64,000 bases of DNA from Knoxdaviesia capensis (Eukaryota; Ascomycota; Sordariomycetes; Microascales; Gondwanamycetaceae): the NCBI GenBank assembly GCA_001510575.1, contig LNGK01000003.1, positions 583,315 through 647,314 on the forward strand, given 5' to 3'. The notes under the pieces were generated by a model. That model saw only the letters and a program-made list of their open reading frames with translations, did not search any database and had not been told where the DNA came from. The position numbers and the translations under genes are program-made. Below, piece by piece: positions 1 to 12,551 of the stretch (the first letter of the stretch is position 1; every line of letters starts with the position of its first letter).

Positions 1-1605
1 AAAAAAAAAAAAAAAAAAAGAAACAACCAACAACATCTGAGCAGCATATTGTATTGTATCCACCTTATGAGAAAATCAAACCAGCAAAAAAAAAGAAAAA
101 AAAAAAGAGTGTGAACTAGGGGCTGGTGGTTCCGCTTTGCTCATTTCCTTGTATCCGTGGGCGGAGACTAGATTTTTGCCGAGGGCATTCCGAGGTGGTT
201 TGTTCACGAGAATCAGCGCTGAGAGGCCCTAAACGGACAGTAAATGTTCTCGGACTTCCCTTATATCTTCTCGGGCCCTGGTTGGGGTTTTTTTTATTCA
301 AGAAAGAAGAAAGGAAAAAAAAGAAAAAGAGGATCTAGGAGAAGTAATTCACACGCCCCTTTTTCCTCACTGGAGCAACCACCCGCCGGAACAACACGGA
401 GCACTCAGGAACTTCATCCCTTCTCATGCAAATCTAAACCTCTCATTGTGTTCCACCGTTGTGTGCTGGCAGAAAAACCCCAATAGGAGGAATTCTTACA
501 ACCCAAAGGCCGAGGTCGGCCCAGGGGAAACAAAGAGGTCCTGATAAACTTTTTTTATGCTCGAGAGCCGCAGATTGCTGCCACCACATCCAGACCGGTT
601 TACGTAAACGAGCCAGCCCAGCCGGCTGGGAAATGTTCGGCTCGGCTAAGCTTGATGAAAAGCAGTGTTATTAGGGGGCGTCTGCAGCAAACGCGGTGAG
701 AAGACGGGCCTATAACTCGGAAAATCTCGAGCCCGTTTATCTCTTGGACGACTTGCGACGAAGGGGCGTATGAATAGTGAAAAAAGCCTCAGTGGGGGTG
801 CGGCTTCTGGGTTTTTTCTTCTTATTTTCTTTTGAGGCTCCGCTTGTTATCCCTGCACGACCCACCGGGCTTTGTCTCTACGCAATTTCCAGCCAAAAGG
901 AAAAATAAAATAAACCTTGACTGAAAAAAAAAAAAAGAACCCAGAAAATCTGCATGCTGTGGTAGCCAACAAACGCTGCACGCGTGGGGGTGTTTCCTTT
1001 CCACGGCGCATCGTTTGGCGAACTTCAGGTGCCCCATGTGTCGGCCGAGGGGATATTACAGTGGATTTATACCTAATTCCTGGAGACTTCAGCTTCGTGA
1101 GTCCTCTAAAAGATCCTGAGATGGCCTGAAGACAAGACACTGGTGCCTGTAGCCAGATGGTGGTGTTGTTGGCGGCCGTTTGGCAACTATCGCGAGTGTC
1201 TTGCGCAGATTTAGCGCCACACAATGTGACAGTTAATATCGGCCGCCTGCAATTGCATCATGACATGAACTCGCTCACACACACTCACACACACCAACTA
1301 CAGGAAGAGCAAACACTGAACAAACGGCCGCAATCAAAGTTCGTGGTTCTCCTTTTCCTCACTGTTCAGCTCAATCTTCCGGCTCAAGCCCCGACGGATC
1401 CGCGGTATTACAGTGCTGTCCTTGGATCCTGGGTGTACGTCAACGGACTTCTGGCCCGCGCAAAAAAGGAGAGAGAAAAATTTTCTGCTCGTGTTTCTCT
1501 CTCCCCTGGCATTTGGCGCGCCCCAAAAAGCCCCTGAGCTGTTTGTCTCTGTGCCGTTGGTCTGGCTGAGCAACGGCCAGTGGCATACTCAGCGTTTGTG
1601 CGGAA

Positions 1606-1643
1606 GTGTACTGAACTGTACAGTATTGTACTGTACAGTACAC
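1606..1643. repeat. 38-nt near-palindrome built from GTAC/TGTACAG units
   Basis: The outer arms GTGTACTG and CAGTACAC are exact reverse complements. The inner part is made of overlapping CTGTACAG units and pairs with only a few mismatches. It could form a cruciform or bind a dimeric protein. No function is established. Confidence 0.6.
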
Positions 1644-1847
1644 AGTTGTAGGCACTGAAATGCGACGAGAAGAAGCAGATGTCGTCACGATCGAGTGTCA
1701 TGTCGTTGCATATCGAGTGACGTTTTCCAGAACAATTTCTGGCGTCTTGTTTCCTTCCTGTAATGGTGGTAACCACCGTCAATCGGGAAGCACCAGAAGA
1801 TCGGGACGCAAGCTGCAAGTGGCCTAAAACAGCAGTTGCGATTTTGC

Positions 1848-1849
<2 letters not shown>

Positions 1850-1878
<29 letters not shown>
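1850..1878. repeat. (GT)n microsatellite
   Basis: About 14 uninterrupted GT units in non-coding DNA. Confidence 0.9.
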
Positions 1879-2879
1879 GTGCGGTTAACCGGGACGACCC
1901 AAGAAGAGCCGGGATAAATTTTGGGTTAAAAAAATACAAAACCACCAGTTCATCCCAGACGTCAGCGCCTGAAAAAAAAAAAACCTTTGCTGCCAGCCAT
2001 CCCACGCACACGCGGTGGTAGCCGCAGAGCACGCAAAAAAGTTAACGACAACGTCAGTCGCTGAATTTGCTGTAAGGAAGCACTGGAGGAGGTTCAACAA
2101 CTCAAGCACAGCACCACCGAAGCAGCGATAAAAATGCAGGAATCACTGAATAGGAAGCCACTATTTCCTTTTCTGCCGCCCTTTTCAAGAGCCCAACGAT
2201 GTAGGAACACGCTCCAGCGCCAGCCAATTTGACATTTGACGAAAGCCACACACCTGATTCCTCAGGCAACCGTTCCTCGGCCTCCTGGTTTCTCCGATGA
2301 CCCAGCACCACCACCTTCAACTTGAAGCGCGCTCCTGCCAACACAGGCTTTCGGAAAGGCCCGGAGAACCTCGCTCTTTGTTCTGGAAGCGGGAGGTTCG
2401 GTGTGCAGTAGGCTGAATTTGAGGTTGGGAAAGAGCGCTCGTTGTGTCGTGGCGTGCATCGTGGCAGGAGCGATTACTTCGGCCACTCATCCAAGAGAGA
2501 GGAGAACGAGAAGGAACAAAGCTCCAGCACACCTGCCTCGAAACTCAAGCTTCAGGAACAGCACCTAGGTACAAGCCGGCGACGAAAAGGTACTACTTAC
2601 GTCCCGAGCAAGAGAAAAAAAAAAACAACCTGCCCTGATCCACTCTGCGGTCCACCTTCTTTCCTCTTTTGCTCTCATTCACACGCCTGTCCGACATCCT
2701 CCGAGACTAACAAGGATGGCGCCCGGTCCATATATTTGGCCTTTGCTGCCAACACCGTAAGAAGAGAGACCAAACGGGAAGTATCTCTTTGATACTGGAC
2801 TTTTTTTTTCATAAACCTGAAAAAAAAGAAAGAGAAAAAAAGAAAAGGAAAAACAGAAAAAAAAAAAAAAAATCTCCCC

Positions 2880-3787
2880 TTGTCCCCAGATCCACCCATG
2901 TACCTTTTCTCTCTCACCTCAACCTCAACGTCCTCTCTCGTCCTCTAACACAGCTCAGCTCGTCTTTTCCGTGCCTTCCTCTTTGCTGCTCCGGCTTTTT
3001 ATCTGCTCCTTCCTTCTCTTCCCCCCTAATCCTGCTTTCCTCTTCGCTCTTTCCTCCCCCCCGTTCTCTCCCTCGTGCCTTCCTTCAGTGTCTTTTATGC
3101 CTTCCAACCCACTGTTTTAGTCAGTCAACGCGCCTGTTCCAATCTTTGAGAATTAAAACAAGGTCAGTTTTTCATCACTTGAAGCGGTTCCTTCCTCGTT
3201 CCGTTCCTTCACCCCGTCAACGAAAAGAGCAGGAACCACCAAGAAAGCCAGAAATCCGCTCACTTCACGCACTAAAGCGTTCCGTCCTGTACCGTACCTG
3301 CCTTGTCCTGCTTCTGGGGGCTTTTCTGCGTGATGCCTCTTCCCTCAGTACCTCCGGTTTCGCTGTAACTCCCATACTGTCTTGTTGTATCTCTCTCTCT
3401 CTCTCTCTCACTCTCTCTCTCTCCCGCGCTCCTTCTCTCATTGCTTGGCCTCGAACAAGGCCTATGCAAAAAATATACCAGAGAGAAAGGACCCATTATT
3501 TCCCGTGCACACACTTTTTTTTCCCTCCAGCCCACACTTTTCCTGTTTTCCCCTTCCTCCCTCTCTCTCCCTTCTCTCTCTCTCTCTTTCCTTTTTCCTT
3601 TCCTGACTTAATCTCCGCCTTTTTATTTTCTTCCTCTTTTTTCCTCTTCTCTTTTTTTCTTCCTTCCTTCACACCTCATCTTCATTCATCCTCTCCATCC
3701 GGTCTGGTCCAATCTTCTAACCTTGAATCTTCAAGCAGCTTCATCATCTTCTCTTCCTTTTCTCCTCCCCCACAAACATCCTTCAAA
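2880..3787 (+). promoter_or_regulatory. pyrimidine-rich leader/promoter of ATP9
   Basis: About 900 bases of strongly C/T-biased top strand lead to the ATP9 start, with a CT microsatellite at 3391-3423 and repeated TTCC/CTTT runs. Such stretches are common just upstream of, or inside, the 5' UTR of strongly expressed filamentous-fungal genes. No precise TATA box or transcription start can be assigned. Confidence 0.55.
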
Positions 3788-5184
3788 ATGTCTGCTTCTC
3801 GCGTCGTCGTTTCCAGACTGGCCACTCCCGCTGTGCGGGCTGCTCCTCGCATGACTGGTAAGTAGTCCACCACCAAAAAAAGGAGCTTCGTTTTGGCTCC
3901 TTTCCATCGCCGAGTCCATCAATTCCATCACTTGTAGCCGAGAGCCAGCTTCACCAATGCCAATTGACTGGCAACCAGCTTCAATTGGCCTCGTTTCCAT
4001 CGTCAATGGGCTGGTTGGCCGTCAATGGCCGAAGCTGTGCTGCTCAATCCGACCACCGTGGCTATGAGGGAATTTGCACTTTTTGGCGGGTACTCGGTTT
4101 TTTTTTGTCAGCCTTGGCCCATGAGGCTGGCTTTACCGATCCTCTCCGAGCTCCCTTCAACCAGTCATCCAGCTTCAGCATCGTGTCCCCTTCCATCCTC
4201 TCCCCACACCATATCTCTCATCTTCCATCAAGATCCTCGAAGATCAGTCCTCGTCGAGCATCCACCGCCCTTCGAACTGAACGGATTGCTCTCCCTGTCA
4301 TCAAACGAAAGATGCCGAATGAAATATGAAAATTTTGAGATAATGTGGGGAAAGGACCAGGGGCATGCTTCCGAAGAGAATTCGGTGCTGTTTCAATGTT
4401 GTGTCAGCTGTCGTCGACGACGAGATGGCCTTCATCGACACCAGCTGCCGGATCTCAAGGATGATGGCATGCTGGGGACGGTGCCATTAGTATCATCGCC
4501 GATGATGGTTGCCGCCAATTGATCTCCCAGCATGCCGTTGATGTTGATGGCCGCCCCTGGATATGCCTCAAGCTCGGCATCCATTCGGCCGTATATGCCT
4601 CAACTCCGAGGGCTAACATGAGTTGAAGAACCAATCGACTGCGTGTTTGCTGACGAGTGGAAGGGCCATGGAATCGTGGTCGATTGCATGCGTTGCCGGA
4701 GAGGATCATTTCGTCTCTTTTCTACTGTTCAACCAAAAACACAGTTAGCATCAGCTCGTCTAACCCAATATTTTTCTTACCACGCTCTAGGTGCCCTCCA
4801 GCGTCACCAGATCATGGCCGTCTCCAAGGTCTTCCAGACTGGTGCCCGCCGCGCCTACTCTTCCGAGATCGCCGAGGCCATGGTTGAGGTGTCGAAGAAC
4901 CTGGGTATGGGTACCGCTGCCAGCGGTCTTACCGGCCCCGGTATCGGTATCGGTCTCGTCTTCGCTGCCCTGGTCAACGCCACCGCCCGCAACCCTGCCC
5001 TCCGTGGCCAGCTCTTCTCCTACGCCATTCTCGGGTTTGCCTTCGTCGAGGCCATTGCCCTGTTCGATCTCATGGTTGCCCTGATGGCCAAGTTCGTAAG
5101 TGGCTTTCCGTCGTCCGTCCATGACCGGTATCATCGGGGACACTTCATGCTAACCACTGTGCGATTTTCCCCCAACAGACTTAA
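3788..5184 (+). CDS. ATP9: mitochondrial ATP synthase subunit 9 (F0 c-ring proteolipid), nuclear-encoded precursor
   Basis: Exons 3788-3857, 4791-5095 and 5179-5184 give 126 residues. The protein is the c-ring subunit that carries protons through F0 in the inner mitochondrial membrane. An Arg/Ser/Ala-rich targeting presequence (about 1-45) precedes the mature start YSSEIAEAM at residue 46, leaving 81 residues, the length I recall for the Neurospora mature protein. Visible features are the glycine helix GIGIG (75-79), the polar loop RNPALRGQ (90-97) and the proton-binding Glu110 in FAFVEAI. Intron 1 is 933 nt (3858-4790; donor GTAAGT, branch CTAAC at 4760-4764, CTCTAG acceptor), long for a fungus. 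Intron 2 is 83 nt. The last exon encodes only Thr and the stop, restoring the usual MAKFT end. Residue 73 is Pro where I recall Ala in Neurospora. Identity is secure. Confidence 0.96.
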
Positions 5185-7242
5185 ATTATCCGACCCCCCC
5201 GATTAATCCACCGGGTCACGTTACCATGACAAGTCCCCGGGTAATTCTGGAAACCCAGCAAAGTCCGAAGTCCAAAATATGATTCCGTTGGAGATACTAT
5301 AATGTCTTTTCTGAAAAGATGATGTTAGAAGAAAAAGGATTGGGAGAAAAAGATAATAGATTTGGGGTTCCGTGATTTGGGGAAAATGGGGTTACCAAGG
5401 CGAAGGTTTCTTGTCGAACTTTGGTCTTGCCTCGTTGTTTTTTTGTTTTTCTCGCCATGATGCTGCTGCTTGTCGTTTCTGGCCTTTTAACCCTTTCCCC
5501 TTCTCGTGTGTTCTCTCTCGTCTTGTCTTTTTTTCCTCTTTTGGTTTCCTGTTTTCTCTTTTTTGTATATTCCTGTGTTGACTTCGAGGCTCTCATTTCA
5601 TGTGGCCTTTTCCGTTTTCTCTCATGTAACAACAACAAGGTTCCTTTTTTCTCTCTCCTGTCTTTGCCGACAATCTCTTCCGTTTTGCGCGTTCTCTCTC
5701 GCTCTCGATCCGCCAGCTTCGATTCTCGTTTCGCTCTGCCTGTCTATTTGCCCGTCATCGATTGAAGAATATTTTCACTCATTTCAAGCAGCCAGATTAT
5801 TCGTCCTTTCTTTCTTTTTTTTCTGTCATAGAAAGCCTCCTTGTTTTGGATTCTGCGGATTGGTTTCTTGGATGGTGTGTTGAATTTGTATCATAAAACG
5901 AAATAAAAACCCTGCTGAAGGGGAGGGAGAGAAAGGAGTGTTGGATGAGATGCTTTATCAAAACTATTGAAAACTTATGCTTCAACTTTTGGGCAATTAG
6001 ATGTGTGGTTTGTGTGCTTGCGGAGATGTGCGGTGAGCTGTGATACTTGCGAGTGGAGAGCTGGGTGTCCACGGGCATGGAGTAAGGCGAGCACTGGCTA
6101 GCCGTCAGTGTGGAAGGCCTGTGGTTGGATCCGAGAAGAGATTGGCAGAGAAGAGATTGGCAGTGCGCGTTAGGTACTACATCAATGCATTGCTGTGATG
6201 ATGGGTGGTGATGAACTCGGCGAGATGGACGGACGGAGAGTGTCCACGGGTGGTCGTGTGCCCGGCTGTCTCTGTGCAGAGAACACCTTGCCACTGACCA
6301 GTGCCAACTGACCTCAAGTGACGACAGCACTACCCCCCGAAAGAGCGTACCGCCGGTCTATCTCGTCTGCAGCACGCGCCGCACGGCGTCTTCGTGATTG
6401 GAAAACCAGCTGGCTCCGGACCTGCACACGCACTCACCGAAAAGGTCCGACGCTGGGCCCGCGAGACCCGTTCGTCTCCGAGGATACCCACCGGATCCAC
6501 TTGCATCCCACTTTCGTTCATTTCGTTTCTGTCTCTTGTTTTTATAGAAAAAAAAAAAAAACTCCATCTTGAGTCACGAAAACGAACAGAAAAAGAAAGA
6601 AAGAACAGAGAGCGCCCGGATATGCTCGGAGTCATGTCAATTGACGAAAGACGACACGATAAAGCGGAAATAGGAGTTGGGTGAGGAGACCTGGGGATGT
6701 TCCCCCTCACCGGCTGTTCTCTATTCTCTTCTCGCCCGTATGTATTTCTGGTCACACACACACACATTCTCTTTCTTGCCTTTTGGGGGAGGTCGGAAGA
6801 ACGGATTGTTCCGATTTTTTGGGGTAAGTGTAATTTCCCGGGTTAGGGTTGCTAGGGTCTTATGTGCGCGCAACTGCGAGTTTATTACGCGACGACGAGA
6901 AGTTTGTCTTGGATGCACCGACAAAAATGTGGTATTTTTGAATCGGTGCTGGCTGTGAAGTGTGCATTGAGCCTGCTGAAGCGATGTGTTCAGATGAGAT
7001 CACACGCTGATACGGTAGGTGTGCACGCGGGCATGTGAACGCCGGAGGACACCAAGATGCGGTGCGACGACAGACAAGTGGTGCAGTCATCAGTCACACA
7101 CGAGAAAGGCACTCTATTGGGGACTATGTCGTGCAAGCTGGCTGTAACAAACACCAGTGCCCACCAATCGACACGATTCACTCTTCGCAGCCATCAAAAC
7201 ACAAAGAGATATCCAGAAACTAATACCCAGAAAAGAACACCC
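5185..7242. other. ATP9 3' flank and intergenic DNA
   Basis: T-rich DNA up to about 5830 is probably the ATP9 3' UTR and polyadenylation region. The rest holds a telobox-like TTAGGGTT at 6843-6850 and a short CA run near 6753-6764. No credible gene is seen. Confidence 0.55.
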
Positions 7243-9180
7243 TCACAGCGTGGTCGCGCGCTCGCCAACCCCCCACACCCCCTCCGCATCGCGCGGCACA
7301 CGGCCATTGCGGTACTGCCACAGCCGGCACAGATCCTTGACTTTCGCGGCCCGCATCCCGCTGGGCACGGGCACGGGCGCGCCGTTGGCCGCGGCAATGG
7401 GCGCGTAGCCGCGGCCGCGGCCGCCGGCCGAGGGGGGGTACTCGGCGCGCGGGTGCCAGCCGTCGGCGGACACCACGAAGCTCTGGTCGAGCGGCTCGCG
7501 CAGGCCGCCGGCCGCGGGCTCGACAGACGCGGCCAGCGGGGCGGCGATGTCGGCGCCGGGGGCCGCCGGCGCCGACGCGCTGCTGCCGTCGGGCACCAGC
7601 ACCACGCTGTCCATGAACGCGCCCGCCTCGGCACAGCCGATGAAGCCGTGCGTGGCGGGGCGGTCGCCGGCGCAGGCGGCGCGCTGCAGCGGGAACATGC
7701 CGTCGAGGTAGTGCTGCACGAACTGGTGGCCGCCGCGGTCGGAGGCGCGCACGAACAGGCGGCCGAGGAAGCGCGGCACGGTGACGGCGGCCGGCTGGGC
7801 GAGCGAGAAGTGCAGCACGCCCCAGCGCGCCACGAAGTCGGTGGTGTGGGCGAAGTGCTCGATGTGGCGGATGGCGCGGTCGTCGGCGCACGGCCCGCGG
7901 CGGCGGCGGGCGGCGGAGGCGGCGGCAGTTGCAAGGTCGGGGGTGGCCGCGGTGGCCAGCGGCGACTCGACGAAGCCGGTGCCGTTGGCGGTGGTGGTGG
8001 CGGTGGCAGCCGGGTTCGCGGCCGTGGTGGTGGTGGTGGTGGTGGTGTTGGCGGTAGTGTGGTTGGAGAGGGCCGAGGAGTCCCGCGAGAGTGCGGGCGA
8101 GGCGGCGGCGGCGGCGGCGGCGCTGTGGATGAAGTCGTCGACCTGCGACTCGAAGTGACGGTGGGGGTTGTTCCAGTGGTTCGCGGCGTTGCCGAACGAG
8201 AACACCTCGAGCTTGGCGAGCAGGTCCTGCGGCAGCTCCTGCAGCAGCCAGTCGAGCACGAGGCCGCCCTCGATGCCGCCCTGCGAGTGCACGATGAAGA
8301 CGACTTTCGAGTACGCCGGGTTGTACAGCGTGGCCTTGAGGATGCGGTAGCAGATGCGCACGTCCGACGTGGCGTAGCTGAGGTTGCGCTGGATCAGGCA
8401 CTCAATCACGTCGAAGATGATGCCCGACGTGCGGTTGTGGATGCCGATGACCGGGCGTTTGAAGGTTAGGGCCAGCCGGTTGAGGTTACTCTTCATCCAG
8501 TGCTCGCTGGGTGGAATGTGTTAGTATGGGGGGGAGTTCCCTGGAGAGGCTGCTGTTGCGTGTGTGTGTGTGGGTGTGTGTGTGCGGGTGTGGACTTACC
8601 CCACTGCCACGCCGTTCAGGAAGATCCACTGCTCGGTGGCATGCTCCGGCCGCGCGGGCGCAAAGGCCTCGTCGGACCGGTAGGTCTGCTTGCGCCCGTT
8701 CAACAAGCGGCAGATCAGCGAGTTCACGCCGACAAAGCCCACCACGCCGGCCAGCGTCACCCAGCCCGGCACGACGGCGAGCGCGAGCGGCAGACACAGC
8801 AGGAACAGCAGCTGCAGCACGATCAGCAGCGAGTGCACGGCGACGCACCACAGGTTGGGGGCGGTCCACGACAGCTCGGCCAGCGGGCCCGAGTCGACGG
8901 GGCGCAGCGGCCACACCACCGACGGCAGCGAGCGCAGGTACTTGAAGAAGTAGTAGATGTCGCGGGTGAGGAGGCGCAGCGGCTGGTCGGTGTAGCTGTA
9001 GTTGATGACGGCGCTGCCGCCGACCTGTGAGCCCAGGAACATGGTGCTCTTGGGCGCGGGGCTGCTCTTGGGCGCGGGCGCGGGCGCGGGCGCGGAGCCG
9101 GGGCCGCGGAGGTTGGAGGTTGTGACGGCCGGCCGGCGCGGTGGGGCCGGGGTGCGGGCGGGGGTTGCTGGTTGGGCCAT
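7243..9180 (-). CDS. membrane-associated alpha/beta-hydrolase-fold protein, conserved fungal type, uncharacterised
   Basis: Exons 9180-8600 and 8506-7243 (intron GTAAGT..CCAG, 93 nt) encode 614 residues. The N-terminal ~45 residues are Ala/Pro-rich. Two adjacent hydrophobic segments lie at about 112-165. After the splice the frame runs GEHWMKSNLNRLALTF and then FIVHSQGGIEGG, a serine-hydrolase nucleophile elbow (G/H-x-S-x-G type) with Ser268 as the likely nucleophile. A disordered insert of poly-Ala and poly-Thr (about 320-400) interrupts the domain. I recognise the overall type from filamentous fungi but not a substrate; a membrane-tethered lipase or esterase is an inference from the motif. 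The catalytic Asp and His cannot be assigned by eye. Very GC-rich coding makes long antisense frames, which are shadows. It ends 1.3 kb before a divergent start, that of the RINT1-type gene. Confidence 0.85.
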
Positions 9181-10546
9181 GGTTGCAAACGAGGGTGTAT
9201 GGGATATGCAGGGGAGGCGTAAAATAGAACGGCGAGATTAAATGGCCTGGATGATATAATCACAAAATCGAAAGACGGTGGTGGTGGTGAAAGTGCTTGG
9301 CGGGTTGTGTGAAGTTGCTTCCCATCCGTTACAGGGCTGAAAAAGGGACAGAATTCGAGCTTTCCTCAAAACGGCCAGAAGGGCGGGAGACCGAACGTTC
9401 GGGTTGTATCTTTGAGGATTTTTTTGCGATTTAAACCTGGTGGGACTCGTGTCGTGATATATGTACACACATGAAAAAAAGAGCAAGAAATGAAGAGGAA
9501 AAAAAAAGAAAAAGGGAAAGAGAAACGATGTGAAGCCATCGCCAATGTCCCAAGCCCTCCCTTCCGCCGCCGGGTCTATATATATATATGTATATCCCAC
9601 CCCCCCCAAACCCTCCATCACGCGGCTGTCTCACAGTCCAAAGTGCATGTGGTTTGGGCCGCTGGTCACAGCCACACACCCACACCGACAATTTACCCTG
9701 TATGTGCCGCTCACAGTACAACTACCTGCAGAGTTATTGCACCGAGAAATCTCACACTGGCCGGTCAGACAATACGTGAAGCCGTGCCTTTCTTTCTCAC
9801 CCCCCTCCCGACGTACCCAATCACGCCTTGGCCGCTGGGCGGTTTTTCGTCGAGGGCGTAAGCACTACCGGCTACTTTTTTTGGTGGCCACAGCCCTGTC
9901 AGATACACTCACAGCTCTTCTTTCGCTTTTGATGTGCACCCTAAGAGGCCAGGGCTTGGCTACGGGCTACGGGCAGGGCTGGAAAAAAGGGCCGCGAAGG
10001 AAGTGGCACACGTGTGAGCTACGAGGAGATACAGTGTGGGAAACGAGTGCAGCAAACCCCGTCAGAATCAGTGGGCAGCCACTCTCGCTTGTGAGACCCG
10101 CCGAGACAGGCTGTGAGACGGAACAGGCATTAGGGTTAGGGTTTACCGACTTCTGTGGTTGTTGGCTGGTGGATTGCTAGTTTTGGCCCGGTTCCATTTC
10201 GACGATCCCGAGCAAACGCACCAAGTTAGAGCTCTGAGCTCCTTCCTCTTGACATCTTGGTGTTGGAGTCTTCTCTGCCACACTTCACCAGCCACAGTCT
10301 GACTCGCTCCAAAACCCCCCACAGCCGCATAACCGCGATTGCTGCATACTCGCGATAGATGCATTGCGTGGGTGACTAAACCCTCCCCACCAGCAAACAA
10401 GCTCCAAGGCGAAACTGGCCACATCTCGACATCACCACTTTTCTTCCCCTCCACGAACACTCGACGAACCGAGATACACACACACACACACACACACACA
10501 ATCACACATCCGCCGTCCCTTATTCCCACCGGCGCACCCGCCCACA
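9181..10546. promoter_or_regulatory. divergent promoter region between the hydrolase and RINT1-type genes
   Basis: No coding signal. It contains a TA run (9576-9596), two tandem telomere-type repeats TTAGGGTTAGGGTTT (10130-10144) about 400 bp before the downstream start, and an AC microsatellite (about 10470-10501) ending 45 bp before that ATG. Confidence 0.5.
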
Positions 10547-12509
10547 ATGGCCGCCTTCGCGTCCCCGCCGACATTCCCCGACTCCGACGGCCAGGCCCTC
10601 GATCTCCGCGTCGAAGACTACCTCGACGACCGCCTGCAATCGGCCGCCGACTTTTCCACCCTCGACGCGCTGGTGTCCAGCGTCGAGCACCAGCGCCAGC
10701 AGCTCGAATCACAGCTCGACGACGCCGTGCGCGGGCTCGACGAGGCCCGCAAGGCCGTCGACGGCGGCCGCGACTCGGTGAGTGCGCGCATCGCCGAGTT
10801 CCAGACCCTGCAGCTGAGCATCGACGCCCGCGCCCGCGTGGCGGCGGCGTCAGATGCCGCGGCGGCCGCAATCGCCCGGCTGCAGGCGCCGATGAAGCAG
10901 CTGCAGGCCGTCGACCTCGCCCAGCGCTACCTGCGGCTGCTGGACGCCGTGGCCCGGCTACGACGTGATGCGCGGTCTCACCTGCCGACCGACCCCCAGG
11001 CCGCGCTGGGCCCGTACAACGAGCTGCGCGTGCTGGCCGGCCAGCTGGCCGCGCGCAACCGCGATGTCGACGACGCCGCGCCGCACCTGGTGGCGTATGT
11101 CGAGGCCGTGGCCGCGGCGCTGTGGGACGACATGAAGCAGACCATGGCGGCCGAGATGGCCGCCGTGCTGGCCGCGCGCAAGTGGCCGATGGTCGACCCG
11201 GACCTGCAGATGGACGACGAGTGGGTGGCGTGCTTCGAGAAGATGCTCGACCTGCAGGTGCCCGACGTGGTTGCCGCGGCTTCCGCCGTGGCGGATGCCG
11301 CCGCCGTGCCGCTGCTCCCCGTCGACGCCATGTGCGCCGTGTTCGTGCAGGAGTTCCGCTTCCACTTCCTGAGCAACCGGCCCACCAGCAGCCCGCAAGC
11401 CGTCGCCACCCACTGCTTCCCGTGGCTGCTGACCACCCTGGAGAAGTGGGAGGACTTCTTCCGCGACAACCTGGGCCCCGTGCTGGCCGCCAAGTTCCAC
11501 CACACCCCCGCCGCCGCCAACATGGCGTACGTCGATCCGATCTGCGCCGTCATCACATCCCTGCTGCCGGTCGTGCGCGAGAAGGCCGACGCCGTGCTCG
11601 ACGCCGTCGGCGCGAACCCCGTGCTGCTCAGCGGGTTCCTCGTCGAGCTGATGGGCCTGGACGACAGCCTGCGGGCGCGCTTTAGCTACGACGACGGCAG
11701 CGGCGGCGGCTGGCCGGGCGTGGCCGCGGCCGTGCTGGATACGTGGTTCGCCGCGTGGTTTGCCGCCGAGAAGTCGTTCGCCATGACGCGCTTCGACGCC
11801 ATCATGGACTCCCCCGAGGCCCGCGCCATCGACTACCACTACGGCGGCCCCGGGCGCACCAAGCCGACCGTCGGCGCCGTGCGCGTGACCGACCTGCTGC
11901 GCTCAGTCACCGACCAGTACCGCCGCGTGCGGCGCTTCCGGCACAAAGTTGCCTTTCTGACCGGCATCCAGCTGGACATCCTCGACGCCTTCCACCACCG
12001 GCTGCAGGGCTCGCTGGAGGCCTACCAGGCGCTGACGTCGACGGTCGGCCGCACGCTGCACGGCGTCACCAAGCAGCAGCTGGCGGCCCTCGAGGGCACC
12101 GGCGCGCTGGAGACGCTGTGCAAGGTGTTTGGCAGCGCCGACCACGTGGTGGTCACGCTGCGCGACTGGAGCAACGAGGAGTTCTTCGTGGTTCTGTGGG
12201 ACGAGCTGCAGCGCCGGAGCAGCGCCGGCGCGGCCCCGGTGAAGACGACGATCAGCGGCGCCGTGATTGCCGATGAGGGGGCCGGGGCCGGGGCCGCGGC
12301 CGGGGCCGGCGCGACTGGTGGCGGTGTGTTGTTTGACGAGACTATTGCGGCCTACGCGGCGAGAAGGGCCGCTGCGCAGGAGCTGCTGGTGGCGGCCCTG
12401 GCGGATTCGCATGCTAAGGCGTTCCGGTCGTATATTGCGCGGGCGCACTGGACGACGGTGTCTGATGAGCCGAATATTGGTATGTTTTCTCTCTCGGTCT
12501 GTCTCTGTC

Positions 12510-12551
<42 letters not shown>

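Larger units (their letters stand above)
1..2880. other. gene-free stretch upstream of ATP9
   Basis: No reading frame here looks coding on either strand; the open frames are short and of low complexity. It holds an A-rich start, a 38-nt near-palindrome (1606-1643), a GT microsatellite (1850-1878) and a CA-rich patch near 1277-1296. The last few hundred bases grade into the pyrimidine-rich leader of ATP9. Confidence 0.6.

Noticed and set aside
2789..3865. 358-codon frame through the ATP9 leader
   Set aside because: It is translated C/T-rich leader (Ser/Leu/Phe/Pro only) running into ATP9 exon 1.
7057..8469. 470-codon plus-strand frame opposite the hydrolase gene
   Set aside because: Gly/Arg/Val-rich with no domain; an antisense shadow of GC-rich codons. 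The opposite strand carries a splice-consistent hydrolase with a nucleophile elbow.
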